A stretch of 20,374 bases of DNA from Haplomitrium mnioides (Eukaryota > Marchantiophyta > Haplomitriopsida > Calobryales): contig JBNGIS010016304.1 of the NCBI GenBank assembly GCA_049999725.1, forward strand, positions 1-20,374, given 5' to 3'. The position numbers were made by a program, and so were the translations under genes. This document shows, one piece after another, positions 1-9,181 of the stretch. Under the pieces are notes generated by a model. The model was not told the DNA's origin. It saw only the letters and a list, made by a program, of their open reading frames with translations, and made no database searches. The stretch's first letter is position 1. Each line of letters starts with the position of its first letter.

Positions 1-90
1 TCTCTCTCTTGCTTTGTCGTACCCCCGGTCTCGCTACTGCACACCTTTCCCCTTCGCAACCTCTCTCCTTTCAACCTTGTCCTTCCCGTG

Positions 91-190
91 TCTTTAAAGC
101 GGCGCGGTTCCCTAAAAAGAAACATCTCCATCCATCTCTGTCTTCAAGGCGGCGCGGTTCCCCAAAAAGAAACATCTCTATCAAGATCAA
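91..190. repeat. Two-copy 50-bp tandem repeat inside LTR copy 1
   Basis: Two adjacent 50-bp units (91-140 and 141-190) share GGCGCGGTTCC, AAAAAGAAACATCTC and the leading TCTT. The two GGCGCGGTTC boxes lie at 101 and 151, giving the period directly. The LTR copy at 3984 has only a loosely similar GCGCGGCGCAG there, so the duplication appears private to copy 1 or its subfamily. Confidence 0.75.
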
Positions 191-633
191 GAACCCCCCG
201 GAGAGCGGGAACCTTTTCCTACCCTAACTCTCATGTGCGGGGATTTTTTCCTGTCCGTTGGATCCAATAGATCCGGTCCTTCTATTTTAATCCCTTTCTT
301 CCTTCCCTCCTTGGCTTGGTAGCTTAGGTTTAGTTTTTTTTTTTTAAAAATTTTTTTTTAATAATAAATTTTTTAATTCCACAAACACAAACAAACATAT
401 ATTTGCACATTACACAATACACACATACGCACACGAATCTTACGTACAACCTACGCCTTCTCTTCTTGTCTTCTTCCTGTTGAGCATTTTTTTCTCCATT
501 TTTCTCCATTCTGTTTGTCGACCTGGTTGGTACCTGTGATTCCAAAACAAGTGCTATTCCTACAATTGTAATTTCTGAATCCTAAAGAAACTTTGCTGCT
601 TTGAATATAATAAACTTTTTTTTAAACTAAATC

Positions 634-780
634 CTATAAAAGTCTTGGTTGAATTTCTGAGAATCTTCCGTTTGGACAGTGTCCATTGTTTGCCGATTCC
701 ACCATTTGCTTGCTTGCTTTCTTCATTTCCCTCAATTTCGTCTTCCTTTGTCTCTCCTTGCATGCATCTATAGCTCCCAT
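634..780 (-). other. Short basic reading frame near LTR start, copy 1 (doubtful)
   Basis: An ATG 15 bases inside the LTR opens a 48-codon Lys/Arg-rich frame (central residues ERQRKTKLREMKKASKQM). It parallels the frame at 3998-4198 in the other copy, and the length difference inside the shared part is one 3-base indel. Against coding: my hand count of differences over about 36 shared codons is roughly 5, 9 and 8 at codon positions 1, 2 and 3, so there is no third-position excess. It ends in a stop where the other copy continues. Most likely it is a by-product of purine-rich DNA. Confidence 0.15.
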
Positions 781-794
781 CTTGGATCCTAACA

Positions 795-1301
795 CTCCCG
801 TTGCAATCCCTTTGGCTATTCGAATGTGGCTGATTGATCTCGTCAGATTAAGCTGTGCTGATCGATCCAGTCCATGCGCGCAATTCTCTCAGCCTGCGAA
901 ATCCTTGATTCGTGGTCTAGATCCGAGCAGAAGGTGCCCTCCCCATATCCCATAAGTTCTTCCCCGGACAGCCGATGCCATATATAAACCTCCCACTCCT
1001 TTGTTTTTTCGAGAGGCAGCCCCCTAGAGGGGTGTAAGGCCACCGCATTCCCTTCTCTGCCCCTGGATGGACCTAGTTCAGGGCTAAAACCCCCCAGGGC
1101 AACCTGTCCTCCGAGTTAGATAGTTAATTAGATACAGGGTTTAGTGGGCTTGGCTTGGCCCCCGACAATTAGAGTAGTTTTACTGAATTTTATCCCTGTC
1201 CTTTTACTTTTACTTACTCCTCAACATGTCTTGAGCCCTGTCTGTGTACATTGGAAGCATTTTTGGAAAAATTTGCATGAAGTACCTTGACACCCGACTG
1301 A
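795..1301. other. Unclassified non-satellite sequence between LTR copy 1 and satellite array 1
   Basis: About 500 bp that matches neither the satellite nor the visible parts of the retroelement. It holds a TATA-like TATATAAA at 981-988, a short GC-rich inverted repeat near 1021-1035 (CCCCCTAGAGGGG) and a C-rich stretch near 1089-1096, and no convincing reading frame. The layout (TATA-like box, then a G/C-rich transcribed-looking stretch) would suit part of another LTR or a promoter remnant. I cannot identify the family. The satellite begins abruptly around 1302 in the middle of sub-repeat A. Confidence 0.5.
981..988 (+). promoter_or_regulatory. TATA-like box
   Basis: TATATAAA followed by CCTCCC in an otherwise GC-balanced stretch. 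It matches a plant TATA box by sequence alone. No downstream gene or initiator can be assigned, so function is speculative. Confidence 0.3.
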
Positions 1302-3983
1302 CATATATGGTGGGCCAAAGGTGGAACACCTGAAGTGGATCAACCAATGTATATGGTAGATCAAAGGTGGACTCCGGAATGTAGATTGGAGTTTTGATTT
1401 GTATTAACCAATCTGTATGGTGGTTTAAAGATGGACTCGCAAATGTAAATCGCAATTGTTTTGAGATGGATTAACCAATGTATATGGTGGGCCAAAGGTG
1501 GAACACTTGAAGTGGATAAACCAATGTATATGGTAGATAAGAGGTGGACTACTGAACGTAAATTGGAGTTCTAATGTATATTAACAAATGTGTATTGTGG
1601 TTTAAAAGTGGACTCGCAAATGTAAATTGAAATTGTTCTAAGATGGATTAACCAATGTATATGGTAGGCCAAAGGTGGAACACCTGAAGTGGATTCACCA
1701 ATGTATATGGTAGATCAAAGGTGGACTACGGAATGTAAATTGGAGTTCTTATTTGTATTAGCCAATGTGTATGGTGGTTTAAAGGTGGACTTGCAAATGT
1801 AAATTGCAATTGTTCTAGGATGGATTAACCAATGTATATGGTGGGCCAAAGGTGGAACACCTGAGGTAAATTAACCAATGTACATGGTAGATCAAAGAGG
1901 GACTACGGAATGTAAATTGGAGTTCTCATTTGTATTAACCAATGTTTATGGTGGTTTAAAGGTGGACTCGCAAATGTAAATTGCAAATTTTCTGAGATGG
2001 ATTCACCAATGTATATGGTGCGCCAAAGGTGGAACACCTGAGGTAGATTAACCAATGTATATGGTAGATCAAAGGTGGACTACGGAATGTAAATTAGAGT
2101 TCTCATTTGTATTAGCCAATGTGTATGGTGGTTTAAAGTTGGACTCGCAAATGTAAATGGCAATTGTTTTGAGATGGATTAACTAATGTATATGGTGGGC
2201 CAAAGGTGGAACACTTGAAGTGGATAAACCAATGTATATGGTAGATCAAAGGTGGGCTACAGAACATAAATTGGAGTTCTAATCTATACTAACCAATGTG
2301 TATTGTGGTTTAAAAGTGGACTCGCAAATGTAAATTGCAATTGTTCTAAGATGGATTAACCAATGTATATGGTAGCCCAAAGGTGGAACACCTTAAGTGG
2401 ATTAGAAAATGTATATGGTAGATCAAAGGTGGTCTATGGAATATAAAAATGAGTTCTCATTCGTATTAACCAATATAGATGGTGGTTTAAAGGTAACTCG
2501 CAAATGTAAATTGCAATTGTTTTGAAAGAGATTAACCAATGTATATGGTGGGCCAAAGGTGGAACACCTGAGGTAGATTAACCAATGTATATGGTAGATC
2601 AAAGGTGGACTACGGAATGCAAATTTGAGTTCTCCTTTGTATTAACCAATGTGTATGGTGGTTTAAAGGTGGACTCGCAAATGTAAATTGCAATTGTTCT
2701 GAGATGGATTAACAATTGTATATGCTTGGCCAAATGTGGAGCACCTGAGGTAGACTAACCAATGTATATGGTAGATCAAAGGTGGACTGCGGAATGTAAA
2801 TTGGAGTTCTCATTTGTATTAACCAATGTGTATAATGGTTTAAAGGTGGACTCGCAAATTTAAATTGCAATTGTTTTGAGATGGATTAACCAATGTATAT
2901 GGTCATAATGGTTTAAAGGTGGACTGGCAAATGTAAATTGCAATTGTTTTGAGATGGATTAACCAATGTATATGGTCGGCCAAAGGTGGAACACCTGAGT
3001 TGGATTAACCAATGTATATGGTAGATCAAAGGTGGACTACGGAATGTAAATTGGAGTTCTTATTTGTATTAACCAATGTGTATGGTGGTTTAATGGTGGG
3101 CTCGCAAATGTAAATTGCAATTGTTTTGAGATGGATTAACCAATGTATATGGTGGGCCAAAGGTGGAACACCTGAGGTGGATTTACCAATGTATATGGTA
3201 GATCAAAGGTGGACTACGGAATGTAATTGGAGTTCTCATTTGTATTAACGAATGTGTATGGTGGTTTAAAGGTGGACTCGCAAATGTAAATTGCAATTGT
3301 TTTGAGATGAATTAACCAATGTATATGGTGGGCCAAAGGTGGAACACGTGAGGTAGATTAACCAATGTATATGGTAGATTAAAGGTGGACTACGGAATGT
3401 AAATAGTAGTTCTTATTTGTATTAACCAATGTGTGTGGAGGTTTAAAAGTGGACTCGCAAATGTAAATTGCATCTGTTCTGAGATGGATTAACGAATGTA
3501 TATGGTAGGCCAAAGGTGGAACACCTTAGGTGGATTAACCAATGTATATGGTAGATCAAAATAGGACTACGGAATGTAAATTGGAGTTCTCATTTGTATT
3601 CACCAATGTGTATAGTGGTTTAAAGGTGGACTCGCAAATGTAAATTGCAATTGTTTTGAGATGGATTAACCAATAAATATGGTCGGCCAAAGGTGCAACA
3701 CCTGAGTTGGATTAACCAATGTATATGGTAGATCAATGGTGGACTACGAAATGTAAATTGGAGTTCTCATTCGTATTAACCAATATGTATGGTGGTCTAA
3801 AGGTAGACTCGCAAATGTAAATTAGAATAGTTTTGAGATGGATTAACCAATGTATGTCGTTGGCCAAAGGTGGAACACCTGAGGTGGATTAACCAATGTA
3901 TATGGTAGATCAAAGGTGGACTACAGAATGTAAATTGGAGTTCTCATTTGTATTAACCAATGTGCATAGTGGTTTAAAGATGG
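1302..3983 (+). repeat. 177-bp satellite array 1 (about 15 monomers)
   Basis: Tandem head-to-tail monomers of 177 bp; for example, equivalent bases TGGATT(A/C)ACC..TATATGGTGGGCC lie at 1821 and 1998. Each monomer has three related sub-repeats. A (about 48 bp) contains GGGCCAAAGGTGGAACACCTGA, B (about 63 bp) contains TAGATCAAAGGTGGACTACG, and C (about 66 bp) contains GGTTTAAAGGTGGACTCGC. All three share a core close to ATTAACCAATGTATATGGT. One irregular unit near 2901 carries an extra partial C sub-repeat (spacing about 73 bp). The array starts mid-A and ends in C exactly where the retroelement begins. Monomers differ by scattered substitutions but keep their variant order relative to array 2. 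Confidence 0.95.
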
Positions 3984-3997
3984 TGTTAGGGTCCAGG

Positions 3998-4198
3998 ATG
4001 GGAATTAAAGATGCACGCACGGAGAGGCAAAGGAGGAAGAAGTTAAGGAAAATGAAGAAAGCAAGCAAGCGAATGGCAGAAATGGCGAACAACAGACCTT
4101 GTCCGAAGGACGAAAGATTCTCAGAAGTGAATCCAAAGACTTTTATAATTCTTGTTGGAAAACTTTTTATTATATTTAAAGTAGAAAATCTTCTTTAG
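3998..4198 (+). other. Short basic reading frame near LTR start, copy 2 (doubtful)
   Basis: An ATG 15 bases inside the LTR opens a 66-codon frame rich in Lys and Arg (core ERQRRKKLRKMKKASKRM). The frame continues upstream into satellite without a stop, so only the part from 3998 belongs to the element. The counterpart at 634-780 shares about 45 codons with one in-frame 3-base indel, but substitutions are not concentrated at third positions. I do not regard it as a demonstrated gene. Confidence 0.15.
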
Positions 4199-4454
4199 GA
4201 TCTAAAACTGCAATTGTAGGAATAGCATGTGTTTTCTAAATTTCAGGTACCAATCGAATCTAGCAACAGATCACTCAAGGACAACAACAGCTCAGATATG
4301 CGAAATGGAGATAAACCGAGAATAACGCTTCAGCAAGAAGAAGATAAGGAAGTCAGTCGGTTCATAAGTCAGGTGTGTGAGTAAGTCAATATGTTTGTAA
4401 GTCATGTGGGTGAGTATAGATAGTAATGTATAGAGATGTACCTTTTTTGTGTGT

Positions 4455-4550
4455 GTGTTGTTTCTAGATTTTTGGAAATTATTATGGGTTAGTAAATAAT
4501 AAGAATAATAGTAAAATATTTAGTAAAATATTAATAAATCGCTAATTATA
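4455..4550. other. AT-rich tract in the LTR
   Basis: A run dominated by A and T, with repeated AATAATA/TAAAATATTTA words and AATAAA at 4533-4538. LTR copy 1 has an AT-rich tract in the corresponding place (about 328-377), but there it is mostly homopolymeric. It could be a polyadenylation-type or matrix-attachment-like region; the sequence alone does not decide. Confidence 0.35.
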
Positions 4551-6569
4551 CCTAAGCCACCAGCCAAGCTAAGGAGGGAAAAAGAAGGGATAAATTGGAT
4601 GAAGAGGATCATTTTGATCCAACGGGAGAGGTTGAAAGTGGAATTCCCGCCGGTGGGAATTAGGGCCACTTTCATAAAGGAAAAGACAAGAAAGGACTCT
4701 CTCTCTTGCGCGGCGCAGTTTTGGTGAAGATATCGGGAGGGTGCTGGCGGCTCAAGGTAGTTTTTGTGAAGATGTGCTTTGGTGAAGATTCTTGGTTGGA
4801 GAAGGCGTGAAGGACCTTGGTGAAGAAATATCAACCTTCACAAGACCTTTACATGGACTTTAGGTGGCCTCGAAATGTGTGGGACTCTTGAGAAAATTTT
4901 GGATCAAGAGGGAGACAAAATGGAGGAGCGGAGTCTGCAAGCGTTGTACTGGTTCTATTCTGCTACTTGTGATATGAATGCAGATGATGTCTTCACGCTG
5001 GAGTAGTACAAAAGAGGTCCAATTCTTTATACGGAGTAATATGGTTCCAGCAGTTCAGCAACCTGGAGAGCAGGCCTGGCGACAAGCACTCAGTTGATTG
5101 CAGCGATGGAGTGCAATGAAATGCTGTAAAGGATATTTGGTGGAGCCTACGATGCTGTTTTGATTCCTTCTCACAGAAAAAAGTATGGAGGGAGATCGTA
5201 TTGGATTCTGCGTATGCATGTTGGGTGAGGCTGGAGGTAAGGGCGACGTGAATAAGATTGGAGAGGCAAGAAGATTGTAATATCGTGAGAGCAGCGGCAG
5301 CATTCGCTGAGGCCATAAAAAAGAGAAAGAAAAAATACATTCCTCGCGGGTGCATCTCCTAGTTGGTTTTGGTTTTGCTGCTGCCTCAAGAGCGAGAAAT
5401 CGCCCCTATACACCAGGTGATAGGACTGTGCTACGTTCGGGCTAGTGGAAGAGATCGCGCCGACACCGACGAAGCGCCAGGTGTTGCACCCTCGATTCCA
5501 GTGGAGAAAGTGCCATCGCAGCCTCAACGCTCGTCAGTTTTTTCCGGGTGGCAATGTGATGTGAAGTTGCCTTCCTGGCAAGGAGGACAGAAAATTATAA
5601 GGCCTGGGGAGTGACAGGAAACTGTGAACGCAGGTGGACGATGAAGAATGGAGGACTGAGAAAATAAGAGAGGTATATTTGGACGGGTCGATCAATCAGC
5701 AATGATTAATTAGAGTAGATTCGGAAAAGAGGCTCAACAATGGACTTCTAAGGGAAAAACAGAATTCATTGCAGAAGTGCCTCCTTCCACACATAGCTGA
5801 ATTTGGGAATGCTTTGTCGAATGGGCATGTGTAATCGATCAAGACATTAGCGTGGGTGTAGCGCTCTCGGTTACTGAACACATGGGAGCATATAAGGAAA
5901 GGCCAAATCTGCTCCTCTTTCAATAGTTGGGCTGCCGTGAATTCTGGCTGTCCTTAGAAATCAGCCGTCGACAGATCGACAGACCTGCGTTCACAAATCT
6001 GCAGCTAGAAGAAATGTTGAATGATCATGCAGGGTCGTAGGCTTCTTCCCAACTGAATCGATTGGAGTTCTGTATTCGCACAGCAGAGGGAAAACAGCCC
6101 AGCCATTGATGACGGGAAGGAATCGAGAACCAGTCGGATGAAGATTCAAAGAACGAAAGAACGTGAAGGAGAGAAGGAGCCAGATTGTCGGAATCTAAGA
6201 TCGAATGGCAGCATGGAAGTAAAACGAGAAAGAGAGGTGTCTTGTTGCATTCTAGCCAAGAATTTGTCTTCCATCCTCGGTCTATTAGAGAAATTGCTCC
6301 GCTGCGCCAGCTATCTATTGGAAAAGTAGTGTAGAAGATTGTAGGGGCTGTAAGATCGTGACGACCTGCGCACAGAAGTACACAATCCAAAATATCCCAT
6401 AGAGCGTCTGAGGGATGATGTCGCTGTTGTGGAGGAGTGGGTGTGTAGTACGCGCAAGAAGGAAATAGAAGGAAGACGGAATAGTTTGTTGGACGTGGTA
6501 ATATGGCTGACCAGTAGCAAGCCATGTCAGAAGGAGGAATTCAGTCCCTGAATTTTGCTGCTTGGAGGA

Positions 6570-6586
6570 AAAAAATATATATATAC
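6570..6586 (+). promoter_or_regulatory. TATA-like run in the LTR
   Basis: AAAAATATATATATACC, the only strong TATA-like run on the plus strand in the central LTR. If this LTR drives the element, this could be the core promoter, with U3 upstream and R/U5 extending to 8395. That assignment is inference; no transcript start can be seen. Confidence 0.25.
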
Positions 6587-6897
6587 CTGTGTATAGAGAG
6601 GTGAGGGAACATCGCAGAGCAAGTAACTCAGTTGGCGGCTTGTGCGAGTGACATTGAATGAAGATGAAGGCCAGTCGAAAGAATTCTCTTGCAAAACGAG
6701 GAAGGGTGAAAAAGGGGGTGCGCAATATTGCATCTGATCCGAATCATATAGAGAGGATATAAGCAAACAAATGAGGAGCTGCGAGCCCAAATGCCTTGGA
6801 GACTCTTACTGCAGAGAACTCTGACACCTCGAATCCAACCGTGGAGATTGGCGCTCCTAATTCTGCTGCCAACCATCTCACCAAGTAAAGAGAGACT

Positions 6898-6945
6898 ACG
6901 AAGAAGGCGAAGCAGTTCTCTACGAAGACGGTGAAGCGATTCTCT
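6898..6945. repeat. 24-bp tandem pair
   Basis: Two adjacent 24-bp units (6898-6921 and 6922-6945), both beginning ACGAAGA and ending TTCTCT, with GGCGAAGCAG in one and GGTGAAGCGA in the other. A simple local duplication inside the LTR. Confidence 0.7.
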
Positions 6946-8092
6946 GGCGCAGAGGATACAACATTGGGCTGTTCAAAAGATGAAGGAATCAGTTCTGGCC
7001 CCTCACATTGTATGAAGTTTCAGAGGAGTACGTGCATTTGGTTTTTTTCGCAGAAATCGAACGGAGCATATGCAGAAGCGGAACGCCCCTCAAACCGAAC
7101 TGTTGAGGAAATGGAAGTAAGAAGGGAGTTGAGTGGGCATGGAATGAGCAAGATACCGTATGGTCCAGGAAAGTAAACAAAAAGAAGGGAACAAATGAAT
7201 TCTGACCGTTGCAACGACCGGAGATAATCTAATGGAGGGAATTACATGGAAGGGATGAAGATTGGGTAAGGTATGAGAAAAGCAGAGAAGGTTCAGAGCG
7301 GGATTAGTGGATGGAAAGTGTCATAGAAGACAGAGTAAGGTCAAGGAGGATGTTGTATGGTTCTAGGTGGTCAACCGGTCTACTATCAAAAGGGGATTAA
7401 TAGTTCTTATAGGAAGAGTATGGTGGTAAAGCTAGTTTAGTTGAGAGGAGAATGTTAAGAGGAGAAAGAAGAGGAGTGGTAGAGAAGAAAACTTGATGAA
7501 TGTTAAGTCGCGAGAGGAGGCAAATAGAAGGGAAGGGTCGTGGTATCAGAGGTTCGTTGACAAAGTATTCACCGGTGCAGATAATTTACTCCCAAGATGG
7601 CTCCCAGAGGCTGGTGGTGAAGGTAATAAAGAAATGTAGGAAAATCTAAAACACGTGGGTTATGTGTTTATGTGATTGGGTGAGTGCGTCTAGTGAAGTA
7701 ATTTCTGTGTTTCCTGTTCTGGTCCTAGTTATCTGTTCCTGTGGTAAAGTAGTGAGAGTTAAGTGTAAGGGTGTGTCCTGTTGTCAAGAAGTAGGAGAAG
7801 AGAAGATATAGGGCTGAGGCTGCAGTGTGTTGAACTCCCGTAGTGATCTGTAGGATCGAAAATCCCATTTGTATTGGTACTTGTTAATTTTGCTATTCAG
7901 GATATGATTAGTGAACATGGAGTATGTGCATGAGTTCCACGTATGATTGAATGTGAGTTTCGTTAGTCTCAAAGTTATAACACATAAAATTTCAGACGCA
8001 TTTGATTTATTTCCTTTATGATCTAGGTACTTAACCCTGAACCTTGAGACCAACCAGCAAGCCAAAAGTTGTGAGCAGGTCCCGAAACCAGT

Positions 8093-8268
8093 CCTGAGGG
8101 AAGAGAAGCACCCTCACGGCTCCTTGTATCCTGGTGGACTTCACTACCACCACGACCAAGTGTAACCTTGGACAGCCGATCCTGGAGGGAAGAAGCACCC
8201 CCCACGGTCCCTTGTATCCTGGTGGACCTTACTACCACCACGATCAAGAGTCAACCTAGATAGCCCGA
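8093..8268. repeat. 88-bp tandem duplication near the LTR 3' end
   Basis: Unit 1 (8093-8180) and unit 2 (8181-8268) share the GAGGGAAGA, GAAGCACC, CCTTGTATCCTGGTGGAC and ACTACCACCACGA words in the same order, then a G(A/T)CAGCC/TAGCCCGATC end. Differences are scattered substitutions and single-base indels, so the duplication is not recent. It lies in what would be the R/U5 side of the LTR. Confidence 0.85.
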
Positions 8269-8396
8269 TCAGCGGGAGTCTTCGCCTTATCCCGACCTGA
8301 TACTCAACTTTAGAAGTTAGGCATATACTACAACAACTACAACCGACCAACCATCAGGGCTCCTCCCCCTATGCCCTGAATATAAAGACCTAACAG

Positions 8397-8411
8397 TGGT
8401 GCCGTTTGCCG
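8397..8411 (+). promoter_or_regulatory. Primer-binding-site-like sequence
   Basis: TGGTGCCGTTTGCCG starts one base after the terminal CA of the LTR, where a reverse-transcription primer site is expected. From memory, Athila/Tat-type elements use a site close to TGGCGCCGTTGCCGG, complementary to a tRNA-Asp 3' end. The sequence here differs from that by one C-to-T change and one extra T. The position is strong evidence; the tRNA identity is uncertain. Confidence 0.5.
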
Positions 8412-8457
8412 TTTTCTCCGCCTTGTCATTCTTGAACCTTTTCTGCTTGGCCCTCGA

Positions 8458-8658
8458 ATGGGTTACAGTGAGACCCCCGCATGGAGCATGTCTTTTGCTG
8501 AAATGGCTGAAGCATGTGACATGACCTTGGACCATTTCTTGTATCGCCTGTGGGTGGAGACCATCGATACTCTCTGGTGGTTAGCTACCTGGATTTCGTT
8601 GGATACTCTTAGTTTTGACGACATAAAGCCAGTTACAAGCCTTCGATCTCTGCAGTAG
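8458..8658 (+). other. Possible leader ORF, 66 codons
   Basis: It starts about 60 bases after the LTR end and stops with TAG. The predicted peptide is Met-, Trp- and Leu-rich and includes LWWLATW. Some plant gypsy elements carry an extra ORF or regulatory uORF before gag, but there is no second copy here for comparison, and a frame this short can arise by chance. Confidence 0.2.
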
Positions 8659-8825
8659 TTAGTAGTTTCTTTGTAGTGCCCTTCATTAGTTCTCGTGGAG
8701 TCAGGTTCTTTATATCCTATGAACCATCGAGTTTCTCTTTGATCCAGCCTAGTTCTCTTCCATTCCTGATCTGAGGTGTGCCACACCTTTCTTTTGTCAA
8801 TTCCGTTTGCATTTGCATGTTGGGC

Positions 8826-8925
8826 NNNNNNNNNNNNNNNNNNNNNNNNNNNNNNNNNNNNNNNNNNNNNNNNNNNNNNNNNNNNNNNNNNNNNNNNNNN
8901 NNNNNNNNNNNNNNNNNNNNNNNNN
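8826..8925. other. Assembly gap (100 N)
   Basis: Exactly 100 N, the usual placeholder for a gap of unknown size. The 15 bases on each side are identical (ATTTGCATGTTGGGC at 8811-8825 and 8926-8940), so the contig ends probably overlap or the locus is a short tandem repeat. Reading frames drawn across the gap have no meaning. Confidence 0.97.
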
Positions 8926-9181
8926 ATTTGCATGTTGGGCCAGAGGCCGTGGGCTGCAGGTTTCTTTATTTTTGTGGCACATCCCTTTTCTGGAGTCTTG
9001 GAGTCTAGTCCTGAATCCTTAGGGAACACGGTGCTTCATCTGGTGTATGAAGCGTCCTCCTTCACTTCCTACCCCTTCTTGATCTGAAAGGTACGTCCGT
9101 AGGTGTCTGCGTCCATTACATCCTAGGAAATCAACTCGACCATCCCGTTCTCCTTCTCCGGTTCCCAATCCAGTGCCAGTC

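Larger units (their letters stand above)
1..794 (-). mobile_element. Partial LTR (5' end) of a Ty3/gypsy-like element, copy 1
   Basis: Read on the minus strand, this begins TGTTAGGATCC at 794 and aligns with the start of the LTR at 3984 through about the first 650-700 bases. Shared landmarks are a Lys/Arg-codon-rich stretch, the GGAATAGCA..TGTTTT and CAGGTACCAA blocks, an AT-rich tract (about 328-377 here), and a CCAAGC..AGGAGGGA block followed by GATCCAACGG. Hand alignment of the first 110 bases shows roughly one difference in five, so the copies are old or belong to different subfamilies. The element runs off the left edge, so its far end, internal region and target-site duplication are not visible. 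Its orientation is opposite to the copy at 3984. Homology is clear from the sequence; calling it an LTR rests on the boundaries inferred for the second copy. Confidence 0.7.
4551..8092. other. LTR interior without recognisable genes
   Basis: About 3.5 kb inside the probable LTR. Open frames on the minus strand (for example 4993-5355, 6025-6525 and 6315-6725) overlap one another in several registers, have no familiar domain and look like chance openings. Similarity to LTR copy 1 fades after about 4720; beyond that the left window edge removes the comparison. I see no tRNA, no reverse-transcriptase motif and no nested element boundary here. Confidence 0.5.
3984..8395 (+). repeat. Probable 5' LTR, about 4.4 kb
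   Basis: It starts TGTTAGG directly after satellite and ends CCTAACA directly before a PBS-like sequence, so the ends form a perfect 7-bp inverted repeat with the canonical TG...CA. The first 650-700 bases are homologous to LTR copy 1 at 1-794. The interior has an AT-rich tract at 4455-4550, repeated TTGGTGAAGA-like words near 4721-4826, a 24-bp tandem pair at 6898-6945, a TATA-like run at 6570-6586 and an 88-bp tandem pair at 8093-8268. Scattered minus-strand open frames of 60-166 codons show no recognisable domain. At 4412 bp it is very long for an LTR, though Ogre/Tat-like plant elements reach this range. With no 3' LTR here, the right boundary rests on the terminal repeat and PBS position. 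Confidence 0.65.
8412..9181 (+). other. Retroelement leader between PBS and gag
   Basis: About 770 bases including the 100-N gap. It holds a 66-codon frame from an ATG at 8458 to a stop at 8658, rich in Trp and acidic residues, with no domain I recognise. Immediately upstream of gag the gag frame is open back to 9083 (stop TGA at 9080-9082) and would encode an Arg/Pro/Ser-rich stretch without an ATG, so a longer amino terminus made by splicing or a non-AUG start cannot be excluded. Long leaders are common in large plant gypsy elements. Confidence 0.55.

Noticed and set aside
686-955. Hydrophobic, signal-peptide-like plus-strand frame antisense to LTR copy 1, with a counterpart at 3910-4092 minus
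   Set aside because: Both lack an ATG at the start and lie antisense to the Lys/Arg-rich LTR stretch, so complementing AAG/AAA-rich DNA yields Leu/Phe-rich frames automatically. They also run across the LTR boundary into unrelated sequence.
1302-3983. CRISPR-like regular repeat spacing
   Set aside because: The spacers between core repeats are themselves repeated every 177 bp and the context is eukaryotic. This is a satellite with sub-repeats, not a repeat-spacer array.
4993-7214. Many overlapping minus-strand frames of 60-166 codons inside the LTR
   Set aside because: They overlap one another in several registers, lack recognisable domains and have no counterpart in the other LTR copy. They look like chance openings in purine-rich DNA.
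8379-8386. ATATAAAG near the LTR end as the core promoter
   Set aside because: It lies only about 10 bases before the LTR terminus, so a start site 25-35 bases downstream would fall in the PBS outside the LTR, which cannot work for retroelement replication.
8463-9087. Reading frames running through the N gap (for example 8463-9029 minus and 8776-9087 plus)
   Set aside because: Codons in the 100-N placeholder are meaningless and the true gap length is unknown, so the frames on either side cannot be joined.
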